Source: Dastarcus helophoroides
Taxonomy: Eukaryota > Arthropoda > Insecta > Coleoptera > Bothrideridae
DNA length: 64,000 bases
Assembly: GCA_028583605.1 (NCBI GenBank)
Contig: CM053327.1
Location: forward strand, 13,069,629-13,133,628
Reading direction: 5' to 3'
The notes below the pieces were generated by a model, which was not told the origin of the DNA, ran no database searches, and saw only the letters and a list, made by a program, of their open reading frames with translations. The number at the start of each line of letters is the position of its first letter. The stretch's first letter is position 1. The position numbers and the translations under genes were made by a program. This document shows positions 35,766 to 48,989 of the stretch, one piece after another.

Positions 35766-38590
35766 GAAGAAAGGGGTTTAGAGTAAAATTTGTCTTCTAA
35801 AATGAATTTCCTATGAGACCAATGACATATGTCCCATTTGCTGTTAGTATTTTTTCAGAAAATAGTTTCATATGAATTATACTGCGTTTATACTGTTTTT
35901 AAAAATTTTTTTTCACTATACTCTTTCTGTACATCGCACGACATATAATTTATTTTGACTTGGACAATTCCAACTTTATTAATGCATCCTTGGGGACACC
36001 TACACCTTTCATTGCACGCAGAAGCATGTGCCATTTGCCACCTTCAGATTGATAATCAGATTCATCTGCACCTAAACTTGACACGTTTAATTAATCAAAG
36101 AACATTTAATACACTTTATTAATTGTTCCAGTTGCTGCAAAGCAATTTCGATCCTTTGAAAAATTCGAAGGCTTTTCAATACAAAAGCCCCATCTCCTAG
36201 TTTAAAATAACGCCAAGCTCGCTTCGAAATTTTATATAAATAATTATTCGCCGGCTGCGAAATCCGGCGCATTTGATGTCTTAGTAGAAAACGCTTTCGC
36301 AAATTCCTCTCGTTTGTTGCAAACGCTAAAGGAAATACCTAAACTTTAAGCGACCTCGAAGAAAATATTTATCTCGTTATTTATAAACGTCAGTGTCTCG
36401 AATGCGCGCTGCTGAGTGTACAAGATTTATCGTTGTCAGAGGGGGGCGAAATTGCAAAGACGAGTCGCTTAATTGCTCTGTGCGAAAACTAACGCGTTTC
36501 TTCGCAAAAAATAATGATGACATAAAGAAAAAAGAGATGTATTTAAACATAATTTTTTATGTTGTTTCGTTTAGAATTTCGTTGGGAAAATGTCAAAAGT
36601 AGCGTTGTTTGAATTATCGTTGACACCAGGATAATTTTTAATTGAGAAACTTGCTTAAATTCGATTTATTCCAACCCCGTTAATATTGGGGCTGAAGTCA
36701 CTTCAACCACTCCTGCCATATAGCAGTTGTTTTTGTTTATGAATAGTTAAACGTTTGGTAACAAGGTGCAAAGTCTAGCCTGAAAGTTTTGGTAGGAGAC
36801 GAATGTATATTTTTAAGTAGTGATGACATTTATTTGTTCGGGGGTCCATATTTTACCGAAATGATTAGTTATGCGCTAGGAGCTAAGTAAGCACAAATAG
36901 CATATATGAGCGATAAAAGTGCATCTTACCAAACAAGAAACAATCGGTGGCATCTTACTGGGATTTTATTATCTTTTTAACTAAATCGATAAAACTGAAA
37001 TTGACAATTTATGATAACTCGGCTAAATATTAATTAAACCCCGGTACCATAGCTTTGATTTAAAATCCCCCTATCAAATTACAACTGTCTTGAATCTGTG
37101 ATTTTCTCTAAACTACACTTTAAATGAACAATTCTAAATAACTGCCTTGCCTTTTAGCATATTTTTAATAGTGTTACGTTTCCATCACCATTAGGGTGAC
37201 TAGCTGTGTTTTTTTTCCAATGTTAGTGGTGTAATTATTTTTGAAGCACCACTAATTTTATACCTTTTCCAGTAAGGGAGGTGTTAGTGTCTTGGTATTT
37301 ACGCATATTAGACATGTTGCTTATTTTTGCTGACACATGCATGTTACAGAAATAAATATGTGATCATTGGAGAACTCCCCAACCTAAATTTTTATTTTGT
37401 TTTCCAGAGCAAAATTACCAGCGAGTGATCTTAAAATGTAATATCTGTAACTATAAAATGATATAATCGAAGTTTGTTACGTGGCAGGAAATGGAATGAT
37501 ATATTTTGATGTACCTGTAAAATGTGAAATATAGCACATAACGGCGATATTTATGTGACAAGCAACTAATGCCTTTTCTCTTGGCTACAAGTTTAATCAA
37601 TTGCAAGTGAAAGAAAACCCCCCAGAGACGTAAAAATCGATTAGGGAGCTTAAGCATTTAAAAGCTATGTAACTATTGAACTTTCATCGACCTATATTGG
37701 GATTATATGAAATTAGATAGCATTTGAGAGTTGCGGAAAAGATTACTCATAACAAGAAAACTTATTAAGTGTACATAATATTTTTAAACCGAGGCCACTG
37801 ATATCTTGAAGTTGCAATAAGCCTGAAATTGCTATAAAATATCCCAACAATATCAGGATTTTAAAATTTTAAATTCAAATGCTGCATTTTATGGGCAATA
37901 ATTGTTAGACCATCTACCTAATCTGAGAACAATAACGGCTGTACATCCTATAGTTGTAAACGTAAAAGACGGTTTAGTTCTGCATTAGAAGAATAAGTAA
38001 CGTCAACAAAATTTTATTTTAACCATATTATCAAAAAAATTACTATTATAAAATATTGTATACAAAATTACATGCACTTGAAAAATTTTAAAATTCAAAT
38101 CACACTTTTATTACATTCCACTAAACTATATTTTAAAAATGAAATGAAATGCTATTTGCGAAATTTGTGAGTTATGTGAATTTAAAATCTTCATAGAAAA
38201 TACAAAAGGCCTTCGTATTAAAGGCATATCATTTACTTGTTGTTCATCATGCGTTTTAACTGTAACTCGTTCCATTCAGTAATATTTGATCCCTATAATA
38301 ACTTAATTCGTTCTGTATTATTTCTGATATAACAAAACGAAACAAAACAAATAGAGAAAATTTAAATTACAACGTCAAACATGAAAAAGTAACTGTTGAA
38401 GAAAATAACCCACCTGAGAGTGTATCAAATCCGAAAGTAAATTCGCCGTAGACAAATTTAATTTCGTTTCTCGCGTAAAAACCGCCAGACTTTTCAACGA
38501 ATTAAAACTCGAGACATAAAGTCAAATATTTATTCAACTTTCGCCAGCGTCTCTTTATTTTGCTGGATCCCGCATTATTTACAAGGAAAG
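35766..38590. other. Intronic DNA, nothing recognised
   Basis: AT-rich with a GC-richer patch at 36250-36500. No motif is visible in the open frames at 36087-36602 or 37451-37657. Confidence 0.45.
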
Positions 38591-39480
38591 TACCCGAGGT
38601 GTACCTGACCGAATTTTTTGATTTTGTAATATGCTGCAGTACATAAAAAAATATTAGATACGTATTTTTTTAGATGCTTACTCGGCCATTTAAGTGGTGA
38701 AACCCTCGCTTGAAAATAGACCCCAAAAAAGAATTTTTTTCAATTTAAAAAATAAATTGGAATTATTTAAGGAAACTCGAAACATTTCTTATAAAAATGG
38801 GCTTCTAAGAATAGACCACTTATACCAGGGGGTTGCAATTCCTAACTGTTATGGGGGTGAGCCTAATTTTCCGCCTTCATAATTTACATATCAACTTTAA
38901 AACAACTAACTTTCCTTAAATTTGGCAATGTTATAAAGAAAATATAAAATTGACCTGTCTCGGGGTTTTGCAAGAAAAAATTCTAAAAGGGGTAACTTAC
39001 TCCGAGGGTTAATTTTTTGTGTACAGCAATATCGAAAATTAATTACAACATATATTTTAAATGTTGCTGCTATAATGCTTGTTCTGACATATATTTTGCA
39101 TTCACAGTGAAAAAAGAACACCGTTATTTATATGAGGGTTGGAAATCCATGGAATTGATCATTATTAGATTGCGAGTCCAAACATTTTTTTTCACCTTTA
39201 ACTTATTGTATGTTGATATTTCATCAAATAATATATCAACAATTTTTTGGACTCCAACTCTGCAATTTAGGTGATAAACCCCCACCCCTCTAAAGATAAC
39301 CCCTGTAAACAGTTTTCTTTAATATCTCAAGAATTAATTGGAATTTTTTAACAAAAGAAACGTAAATTCTTTCTCATTAAAATGTGCCCCTAAAAACATT
39401 CTACTTTTGCCAAAGGGTTGCAACTCTTAATTTCTATGAGGGTAAGTTTAATTTTTTTGTTAAACATTGACTTTTAAACA
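38590..39480. repeat. Left arm of a large inverted repeat, ~590-bp units
   Basis: Begins with GAGGTGTACC and contains two diverged copies of a ~590-bp unit (GGGGGTTGCAATTCC at about 38829 and GGGTTGCAACTC at about 39416). The same sequence appears in inverse orientation at 47640-48755. Confidence 0.65.
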
Positions 39481-41124
39481 ATGTTAAATAGAAGCTAATT
39501 AAAAAAGAGATATATTATTAGAAAGTTGAAATAAACGAAATGAAATAACAAATTCTGTTCATATTACATTTTTCTGAAATTGTGACGTGCTAACAACAAT
39601 CTACAAACTAACAGTAAAAAATAAAAAACAATAAAAAATACACAGAAAGACACCAATATAAAGAAATATGGAAACAAAAGGTGAAAATTAATCCCCACTG
39701 GTGGAAACTTGGAGCACAATCTGCAAACAAAGAAAAATTTAAACATACAATACAAAAAAACAACAACACGGTCCATGATCTTCTTATATAATTAAAATGA
39801 GACTAGAAATCTGATGAATTGGTAAATGAAACAGCTGCATCCATAATTATAAGAAAATAAAGGTATTAGTGTTAAATAAATTTGAAAATAAAGAAATATT
39901 GTAAACAGAAAAATAGAAAACTTACCAGTACATCTTAATGACACTAAGATCATCGTTTAAGCGCGCATTGGCAATCGATGAGTGAAGGGATCTTAGCAAA
40001 GGATATGAGGTGTAAGCAGTTCTTTTATAGCTATCAGACGACAAACTTCCAGAAAGAAAACATTGTATATACATACTCCTTAAAGGTGCCTACCCCCTTT
40101 ATTTCGAAGGTTTTACCGCATAACAAGGGCTGTACTCTCCAGCCTGAAAGCGGTACCTGGAACATTAACTAATGGGGAAGAAAGGCGAACGCTCTCACGT
40201 CCATCTTGATAAGTATTATCCGAATACCTTGACGGTCAATAAATAACTAAATGAATTGAATATAATTGATAAATTACATCATCAAAATGCGCACCATGAA
40301 TCATAAGTCCCCGTGCACTGGTCGTACCAGGCTGTACCAGATTGTGTCCATACACGAACATGCCGCTCTCACGTGTTCGGATTACATGCGTTAATTTCGA
40401 GTTGCGCAATAACACAAGTTGCGGAACTCGTAACGCATGCATAGGGGCTAAAATTATGGTTTCGTGTTACCATCACGCGTGACCATTACGCGTTAATAGC
40501 GTATTTTACTGTTTTTATCAATTTTATGAACTATTTTTTTAATGTAGGATTCTCTAACTGAAAGTTCACTTTGCTCTTATACTTTTTCTCTTTTTTTTAG
40601 AAAGTAGCCGATATCTCTTGGTCCCATCGTGTATAGATTTTTAAAGTAAAAACTTTTTTAAGCGCATTTTAGATAGGGGGAGAAATTTATTGTTTCGCGT
40701 TACCATCACGAAAATTTAAGCTACCAACATGCTCTTATAGTAACAACACTATGTAGCTACAAGTAAGGCGTGTAATAAAATTTAAAAAAACGCGTACTTA
40801 ACAGCGGGATTTGAATTGGCGACTTATCAGACCTATGAAACAAAAGATGCCGCCTTAACCATTGAGCTACACGACCATTCACAAGAATACGAATTATAAC
40901 TACATTTAAAGAAATTTCACTCTGACAGTAGTTCAGAGACTGCCTAATTTTTTTTTATATTTCAATTTTTAATTGTGAAATTTTCTAAAACTGATACACC
41001 TAAAATTTTTTTGTTATTTTTAAAGGCTTGCTACAGTCACTGATATTTTACTTTTGAAACGTCAATTATTTTTTATGTCAAAACGATATTTTTATTCTTG
41101 TCAGTTTCGCCAAAAGTCTTAACT
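39481..41124. other. Intronic DNA with a tRNA-like relic
   Basis: A GC-richer block lies at 40270-40500, where GTTACCATCACG occurs at about 40468 and again near 40700. Apart from the tRNA-like piece at 40803-40877, nothing was recognised. Confidence 0.45.
40803..40877 (-). repeat. tRNA-derived SINE head or tRNA pseudogene
   Basis: The - strand has an A box TAGCTCAATGGTTAAGG and a decayed B box AATTCAAATCCC at tRNA-like spacing. Acceptor and T stems do not pair properly, so it is not a working tRNA gene. Confidence 0.55.
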
Positions 41125-41318
41125 TGCAGTCATGGGCGTGGCTAGGGGTGGCAAACTGGGGCAACGATATTTCTTGGGTGAGTAAGAAGCTCTGTAAAGT
41201 GGGCATCTAATGTATTATAAGTATATGTTGATTTTTCTAGGTGGGGGGGGGGCAATGATCTTTCTAGGGTGGACACTGCCCGTCCATGCCCTCCTTTCTA
41301 GCTACGCCCATGCCTGCA
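41125..41318. mobile_element. Short MITE-like element
   Basis: Inverted ends of 21 bp, TGCAGTCATGGGCGTGGCTA(G) against (C)TAGCTACGCCCATGCCTGCA, with two mismatches, enclose 150 bp that include a G run. The target duplication is unclear. Confidence 0.6.
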
Positions 41319-41796
41319 TATTATTGTTGAAGATTTGATGCCCCGGCGATATCTTCAATTCTAATTTATTTAAACTTAAAATATAAGAATTATACTTAAC
41401 AAATTAAAACAATGTTCATATAAAAATAGAATAACAATCTGATATGTAATGATATATGAATAATATAGTTAGGGGCAAAGATAAATATTTATGATGCAAT
41501 AAGGATACTTTAAAACAAAATGATCTGTATATTTTTCCATAATTAAATCTGTTATATTATACTTATGATATTAAACAATAGTGATCTGCGAATAAACAGT
41601 TTTTGAGGTATAAAAAAACACGAAATTTGAGCATAATTTGGAAGTCCAGAATGAGTTTTATTATAAATGTTGGTGATTTCCTGCAGACTGATTAGTAAAC
41701 ACAAAATGGCATTTTACTGAAAAAATTTAAATGACACGGCCTACATATTGTTCTGAATTCTTGTTACGTAAATACCAAGATTTGATTTGATATGAA

Positions 41797-42811
41797 TATC
41801 GGGTGTAACAGGATCATGGTACACCCCTTTTTTTTCTTTATTTAAAAAGATAAAATGTTTAAACTTACTACACTTGTTGCACTTATAAAATGTCAAATTT
41901 TGACATAAAAATGACATTCTTGCCGCTGTCACTTTCGCTAAAGCTGATACCAACTTTTGATTTTTAAATGGAACACTATTTATATTATTACATGTTTGGA
42001 ATATGCACAACTTTCTGAATGAAGTGCACCTAAAAAAAGTGATTATTAACGGAACGAAAATTTTTCTGGCCCAATTTTATCTTTCGACCTAAACAGCTAT
42101 GACTTATTCTAATTATTTCTAATGGACCACATTAACGCTAAAAAAATCAAATCTCGTGAAAAAGAAAGCATTTAATTTTTTTATCACGGTATAAAGTTAA
42201 CAAAATGGTTTTGATGTCATAACTTTATTTTTTTAAATGGCACCATATTGGTACCGTGGTACCAACAAAAGGTATAATTAATGACCAATCTAACCAAGTT
42301 TTCATTTTTGCTGTGAAGTTAATAGAACTGAACTCACACCCAAAGGAATTCAAAATATTCGGTTTCAATTTATTTAAAGATTTATTCAACAAGGACATAA
42401 GGTCTCTGTGAAAAACAAATTAAAAAAAAAGATGTTTGCAAGGTTTTCCTAATTTAATTTTTTTGCAGCTCAAGAGTGGTCAGTTAGCGTTAATTAGAAT
42501 GAGTCATGATCTTCTAGACCGCAAAAGAAAATTGGCCAAAAAAACTGTTTGAATATTTAAAAATCACTCATTTTATATGTATTCTATCCAGAAAATTGTG
42601 CACATTCCAAAAATGTAATAATATTAGAGTGTTCCATTTAAAAATCAAAAGTTGGTATCAGTTTTAATGAAAGTGACAACAGTAGGAATGAATATTTTAG
42701 GTCAACATTTTAAATTTTATAAATACATCAAGTGTACCAATTTTGAAAATTTTATCTTTATAAATAAAGATAAAATAGGGGGTGTACCAGAAGCCTGTAA
42801 CATCCGGTATA
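41797..42811. mobile_element. Foldback element, copy 1
   Basis: Long diverged inverted arms: the ends read TATCGGGTGTAACAGG and CCTGTAACATCCGGTATA, with inner matches such as TGATACCAACTTTTGATTTT against AAAATCAAAAGTTGGTATCA. The arms are at least 270 bp. No coding capacity. A second copy lies at 48990-49870. Confidence 0.7.
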
Positions 42812-42889
42812 TTTGGTTCTAAAATTTATTGTCCGAAAGTTATTTAAATTTAAAATTGGAAAATAAAAATTTCTTTAATAATGATCAAG

Positions 42890-43370
42890 TTTATGGAGCT
42901 CCTCAAAATAAGGTTGGTTAGTGGTTATGTTATTTTCATTTTTAATGCAAAATATACTTAAGATAATTTTTTTCAACAATAAAATTTAAAACTTATGTTG
43001 CAATTAATTTTTTATGTCATCATAAAATACATAATTTAATTGAAGAGGTAAATCACCCTTTAAATTACGTCAACTTAGAATTTTGATTTTCTTAATAATA
43101 GTGGTAAATTTACCGATTTGATTGGTAAAATGTATATTGTTTTCAGTATAATATAAATTATTAACACTTTGTTCAGCAAATAACATTTCATTATATTCGT
43201 TATAAATTTTGGGGGTAAGAAAAAAACTGTAAGCCATTTAAAAATGAAAATTTAGTTTTGTTGACATATAACATTGAAGAAATATTAACATATAATAAGT
43301 TGAAGGTGAAATCTCGCAATCTAATAATGATCAATTCCATGGTGTTGCCAACCGTCATAAAAATAAAAAT
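42890..43370. repeat. Partial copy of the ~590-bp repeat unit
   Basis: Direct orientation relative to 47640-48755. Shared blocks include AATGCAAAATATA, ACATATAATAAGTTGAAGG and AATGATCAATTCCATGG. Confidence 0.5.
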
Positions 43371-44062
43371 TCTATATTATTTCAGTTTTATTGTATCATT
43401 AAAAATTAAGTGTCCTTAAAATTAAATCTTTATTGATAATTATTAACCTCACAATATTAAGCAGCTTTATAATAACTTAATAGCACATAGTACGTTGGTT
43501 ACAATTATAATATGTTAGTTACCTATCATAATACCCCAAATACAAATTTCATTTTAAGAGTTTGTTGTTTTTTTATGTCATCGTTGTCAATGATACGATA
43601 AAGCTTTGATTATAAGCGATTTAAACAATCTCGGACGTGGCCAGACGACTTGGCTAACGCCTCGTCTGACAACGTCCTCGATTATTATAAATCTCCTAAT
43701 AATCTTTTTACATTAATAGCTATAATGCCAAATATAGTGAGTGTAAAAAGAATTCGTACACCTAGCCATTTACATAAAAAGAACGAATTTTTTCAGTTTA
43801 AATATATCTATTTCTTAAAAACAATAATTGAGTCGGTAACTCTATGGTCGTAGCACTTTATTGATGACAAAAAAGAGAAAGAAAAACAAACTCTGAGTGA
43901 AAAAAAAATTACCTAAAAGTTACCCAAAAGTCCGCACAAAAAGTATTCGTACATTTCAAAAATTAACAGATAAATATACGAAACAGTTAAAATTAATACT
44001 TCATTAATCTGCTTTTTGCTTTAACACTACCATGGAATCTTCTTGGCACAAAACTAATTAAT

Positions 44063-44510
44063 TTAGAAGTGTAAGGAAGATGGCATCAAGGCCCATTCTT
44101 CTCGAAAATCTGTTTTTAATGTTTTTTTTTTACTTGAAATTTGTTGCTCTCGAAATTTTTTGGTAAGATAATTTTGCATATGCGTTGTAAACTTAATATA
44201 GGGCAACTGAGGAGACATTACAAGACATTTTGGTGCATTATAAAATATGCAGCTCTTAGTATTCCGTGCTGTTTCCTTTGAATCCTTATCTTGTAAAAAT
44301 ATCCGTTCATTATTAAAACCCATTACTGCTGCAGTTGAAAGAAACTTCTGATTTAGGATGATAATTTATTATTAAAAGTTGTTTACGATCCATAATGCCA
44401 TCAATAAATGTAAGTTTTCCCACCCCTTCAGTACTCATAGAACTCCAAACATAAACAGAACCTCCACCGTGATTCATCATAGGAATCAAATTTTCTATAT
44501 TAAGACTATA
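44063..44510 (-). pseudogene. Tc1-like transposase relic, left half
   Basis: Read on the - strand: ENLIPMMNHGGGSVYVWSSM (the usual GGGSVMVWG block), GVGKLTFIDGIMDRKQL, NNERIFLQDKDSKETARNT (usual FLQDNDPKHTA with the second catalytic Asp), FYNAPKCLVMSPQLP and REEWALMPSS. These are the DDE region and C-terminus of a Tc1/mariner-type transposase. The first catalytic Asp (DES block) and the N-terminal DNA-binding domain are absent on this side. At least one frame change and stops are present. Non-functional. Confidence 0.78.
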
Positions 44511-44514
44511 TTAA

Positions 44515-46797
44515 CACTAAACCTACCGACAGTTCTTGTATACCTATTCCTACCGCGTTGGGTCAAAAGTTGTCAGTTTTGTCATTTAACGCAGCTAATG
44601 GTTGATTTATTGCTGAATGTATATAAAATAAACAATTTTTATGAAATTTCATTCAAATTTATTTTTATATAATGTCAGTTATAAACTTAAAAAAAACCTA
44701 GATGCTTACCAAACTAAATATTACATATATCTAAATTTATTTATGGCGAAAACAAATAAAATTAAACTTCAGTACATTGTTTACAAATTATTTTAGTTTG
44801 AAATGTGCATTTGCCGCACACATATTTCTTGCACTTCGAACAGATTTTAGTAGTTTTATAACCTGTACAACATTTTATTTGACAAGTTTTTCGTACTAGC
44901 GGATCTAAAGCAGTGGATGATGTTAATAAAAGCTTTTCTTCCCGTGATTTACTATATGCAGAGCCAAGTTCTGAAGCTAACTGGAATAAAAATTCCTGCC
45001 TCGAAATATTTTCGCCTGTTGTTTCTTTATACAAAACCCAGGCATTTTTTCCAGCTAGGTCCAAAATGTTAAAAAATATTTAAAGTGGCCACCTACAACT
45101 TTTTGACTTTACACTATATTTCCTTGCCATCTGATCTGCCACATCTACACCAAATTTTGTAGTGTTATAGAATCTAATAGTTTCTGGTATACGTTTGCTA
45201 CTTTTATCTACTTCTATTGATTTATGTATAGAACTTAGGATAATCACTTTCTTTTTTGGTTTACTTTTATACACTGTAAGAGTAACATGATTTGATCTAT
45301 AGAATTTGCTTGAAAATCTAGTCATTTTATCTTTTTTTTCTTTGGCTAACTTTGGCAAATCTCTTTTATTTCCACGGATTGTTTCTACAATTGTGGTCTT
45401 TTTGGTAAGTAGCTTTTTGGCTAATGATACACTCGTAAAAAAGTTATCTGTTGTAACGTTCCTTCCGCATCCTGTGAACGGTTCCGTCAGCTTTAGAACA
45501 ACGAACTCCCCAAGTGGAATTGAACACTCTCTTCTTTCATCCTTTCCCAAATAGGGACACTCATTTATTATATATTTACTATTGACGTCACACGCCAACC
45601 GGAATTTTATTCCAAATTTGTCTGGTTTGTTGGGCATATATTGCGTAAATCTACATCTGTCTTCGTCGGAAACAACTGTTCATCAATAGTAATGTATGCA
45701 TCAGGTTTATAACAATTTTGTGAATTCTCAATAAATCGGTCCCGTATTGTCGATATCATAACAAATTTATTGGTTGGTAAATTCTGACTTCTTTCGCTCT
45801 TCCTATCAAATCGTATAAACTTCATAATTTCGGTAAAATCGTTTCTGCTCATTGTTTTTGAAAAAAAGGCCGGTCCCCAATTTCTATTCCACAAATATGA
45901 GACATCTAAATTTTTTGCTTCATATGCGCCGCGGGCATATAGTAAAGCAATAAATGCATCAAGTTTTGCAGGACTTAACTCCCACTTAGTTCCTAACATC
46001 CTAAATGCTTCTTCTTCTGTAGATTTTATAATGTGATCCATTATGAGGCGATCAATAATAAGAGAAAATGCCGTCTTTACTTGTCCTTTTATTATATGAC
46101 GTTCAGCATATCCTGTTGGGCCTGACGTATCCTTAAATATATTATGCACTTGTGCCCTGCCAGGTTTGGTATTTCCGACTATTTCTTCCCAAACTGTCCC
46201 ATCAACCGCAGTTTCGATGCGTTGATAATCTGTATCTGTCTCACTTTCGGATGTCAATAAAACTCTCTTTCTTTTCTGCCCTGGACGCTTATTTATAATA
46301 TTCTCCTATTCATTATCGCTCTCTGACTCTAATTCACTTGTTGTAAGTAGCTCTTTATCTGTTTTCATGTTTTTCGCAATTCCAGAAATTTCCTGTTCAT
46401 CACATACTGAACACTCTTCTTCTAAGTCCGTTATTTTTTCCAAGTACCTTGAAATTTTGAAACGCCTTGACATTTTAGGGCAAATATCCACCACACAATA
46501 TTACCATTACACTATTTAATCAAAACCCACTCCGGGATAACCGTTAATTCGTACAAATTATCTAAATTTATACAATTATATCTACCGGTCAAATTGACCG
46601 ACCGCGGTAGGTAGGGCAAACAATAAATTTTTCTTGGAAAATAAAAAAAAAACTTAGAAATCAAAACTGTAAAATACATTAATAGTGCATTTTAAGAAAA
46701 GTCATATAGTCTGAAAGCATTATTATAACGATAAATAATAATAAATTTTACAAAAGTTTGAAAAAGGTCAATTTGACCGCTGTTGGTAGGTTTAGTG
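44515..46797 (-). mobile_element. piggyBac-type transposon with TTAA target sites
   Basis: The element is flanked by TTAA at 44511-44514 and 46798-46801, with inverted ends CACTAAACCTACCGAC and GGTAGGTTTAGTG. The 2283-bp length and TTAA duplication are diagnostic of piggyBac. The transposase is on the - strand. It sits at the centre of the Tc1 palindrome. Confidence 0.92.
44762..46494 (-). pseudogene. piggyBac transposase, broken by two stops and one frameshift
   Basis: DDD-type transposase that cuts and inserts at TTAA. Order on the - strand: an acidic N-terminus (46494-46306), a DDE_Tnp_1_7 core with AITIDEQLFPTK-like first Asp (reads YITIDEQLFP), NVTTDNFFTS (second Asp), KFGVDVADQMARKY (third Asp), DLAGKNAWVLYKETTG, and a C-terminal Cys-rich domain CCTGYKTTKICSKCKKYVCG. 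Defects seen: an in-frame stop at 46306, loss of one base near 45665 (the frame changes between TKT and the following MPNKPDKFG), and an in-frame stop at 45080 after RWPL. All three catalytic Asp remain, so decay is modest. Confidence 0.93.
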
Positions 46798-46801
46798 TTA
46801 A

Positions 46802-47410
46802 TAAGACAAATAACATTTTAGGACAGGTATTTTTTAGAGATGAATCCAACTTTAATTCTAATGGACGTCAATTGGTGTGAAAAAACGGAAAAACTTAATA
46901 TTGAACTTTGTAAAGAAACTGTATTTCTTACGATAAAACACGGTATTGGATCTGTTTGAGTTTGGGATTGTATGGGTACTAAAGAAGTAAGAAAATTTGC
47001 AATTTTTAATGACATTATGAACCATAAACAACCCTAAAGAATGTATTACCATCCTTTCAAGTGCAACAGTAATGAGTTTTAATAATAACTGGATATTTTT
47101 ACAAGATAACGATCCAAAGCGTACACCATGGAATATTAAGAGTTTAATACTTTTTAACAGGCCAAAATGCCTTGTAAAATCTTCTTTGTCACCCAATTTT
47201 AATGTTATAAAGCATTTGTGGGATTCTCTTAACAACAAAATTTAAGAGCATCAAATTTTACGTAAAGAAATATTAAAAACTTGCGTTTCGGAAAGAATGG
47301 GCTTCTTAAACTTCTAAATTATTTAGTTCTATGCCGAGAAGACTTCATGTCGTTATTAAAGCTAGGAACCGACCAGTGGAGTACCAATTGTTACTTTTTC
47401 TTACATTTAT
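46802..47410 (+). pseudogene. Tc1-like transposase relic, right half
   Basis: The + strand contains an RDESNFNSNGRQL stretch (first catalytic Asp block, near 46838), GSVxVWDCMG (46937), NNNWIFLQDNDPKRTPWNI (near 47085, second catalytic Asp), LFNRPKCLVKSSLSPNFNVI, KHLWDSLNNKI and a VIKARNRPVEY tail in other frames. Multiple stops. Its orientation is opposite to the relic at 44063-44510, and the N-terminal third is missing, as on the left. Confidence 0.78.
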
Positions 47411-47639
47411 CTGCTAATTTTTTAAGTGTACGAATACTTTTTGTGCGGACTTTTGAATAAATTTTAATTAAATTTTTTGACTTCCATATTTATTTTTCTT
47501 GGTCTTTATTATAATAAATAAAGTGCTGTTACTCAAATGACTCAATCAGTTTTTTAAATAATAAAATATATTTAATTAGAGAAAATTCACTTTTTTATTT
47601 GCATTGCTAGGTGTACGAATACTTTTTACACTCACGGTA

Positions 47640-48755
47640 TGTAACAGAATAAGTAATATAGCAAGGAAATAAAAAATATGTTTTGTGATTAATTTTCCAT
47701 ATCACTGTACAAAAAAAAAATTATCCTAGGAGTGAATCGCCCTTTCTTATGCTCTCTTTGGCAAAAGTCCGAGACAGGTCAGTTTTATTTCTTAATTTTC
47801 CTGATGGCATTTCGGAATTCAATGAAATTCAGTTGTTTAAAAGTCGATATAGTATAATAAAAAAAGCAAAGTCACCCCTATAAAAATTAGGGGTTGCAGT
47901 CCTTTGTCATAAGAAATATATTTTTAAAAGCTTATCTTCACGAGAAATAATGTTAAGTTTGTTTTATTGAAAAACTCCGATTTATTCTTGAGATATTAAA
48001 CAAAAGTGTTTTTGGGGGTAATCTTTGGAGAAAGGGGGGAGGTTTTACCACCCAAATCACAAAGTTAGCGTCTAAAAAAATTGTTAATATATTATGTTGA
48101 TAAAATATCAACATACAATAAGTGGAAGGTAAAAAAAATAAATGTTTTGGCTCGGAATAAATAATGATTAATTCCATGAGGTTCTGACCCTCATAACAAT
48201 AAGGATGTTAGGTTTTTTCACTAACAATGCAAAATATATGTCAAATTAAGCATTTTAGCAATAACATTTAAGACATATGTTGTGATTATTTTTCCATATG
48301 CCTTTGCAGAAAAAAAAATTAATTAACTCCAGGGGTAAATTATTCTTTCCAATGATTTTATTTTGCAAAATTTTGAGGCAAGTTAATTTTAGTTTTTAAT
48401 TTTTCTTATGAAATTGTCAAATTTAAGAAAACTTAGTTATTTTAAAGTTGATATATAAGAAAAAAAATCAAACTCACCCCTAGAAAAATTAGAGATCGCA
48501 ACCCTTTGGCATAAGTGGTCTGTCCTTAGAAGCGTATTATTATAAAAAACAATGTGATATTTGTTTCATTAAAAAGTTCCAATTTATTTTTGAAATACTA
48601 AAAAATCAGGTTTTGGGGGTTATCTTTAAGGGGGAGTTTAACCACTTAAATCGCCGAGTTAGCAACTAAAAAAAATATGTGTCAAATATTTTTTTATGTA
48701 CTATAACATATTACAAAATAAAAGAATCGGCGAGGTACACCTCGTTTACTTTCTT
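47640..48755. repeat. Right arm of the large inverted repeat, ~590-bp units
   Basis: Two diverged tandem units: GATTAATTTTCCATATCAC at about 47689 and GATTATTTTTCCATATGCC at about 48281, about 592 bp apart, ending at GGTACACCTCG (48738-48748). Inverse of 38590-39480. Confidence 0.65.
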
Positions 48756-48989
48756 TGTTAGTGTTGAGGGAAATCTCGGAAGTTCATCTTCCCTACTTTT
48801 CTTGAAGGCTATCATCATTTCAATTATGTTCATTTCCTTAGCTGCTTTTCAAAATTTTTCAAAATTGTCGAATGCGATTTGAATCCCAATTTTTTTGTCA
48901 AAGCCTTTTTGGCTTAATATTCTGCACTAATAGCGCACAGTAGCACACCAGAGTCGTAATTGCACTTTATTTTTTATTTTCATACATAT

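Larger units (their letters stand above)
43737..47635. mobile_element. Palindromic Tc1-like element with IR/DR ends, piggyBac in the centre
   Basis: The terminal inverted repeats are about 215 bp: 43737-43955 and 47423-47635. Each carries two direct repeats of AAAAAGTATTCGTACA type, one at the outer end (GTGAGTGTAAAAAG...) and one at the inner end (GTCCGCACAAAAAG...), the IR/DR layout of Tc1-type elements. Inside, transposase C-termini point outward on both sides (44063-44510 on -, 46802-47400 on +), so the element is head-to-head. A piggyBac copy fills the junction. Confidence 0.75.
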
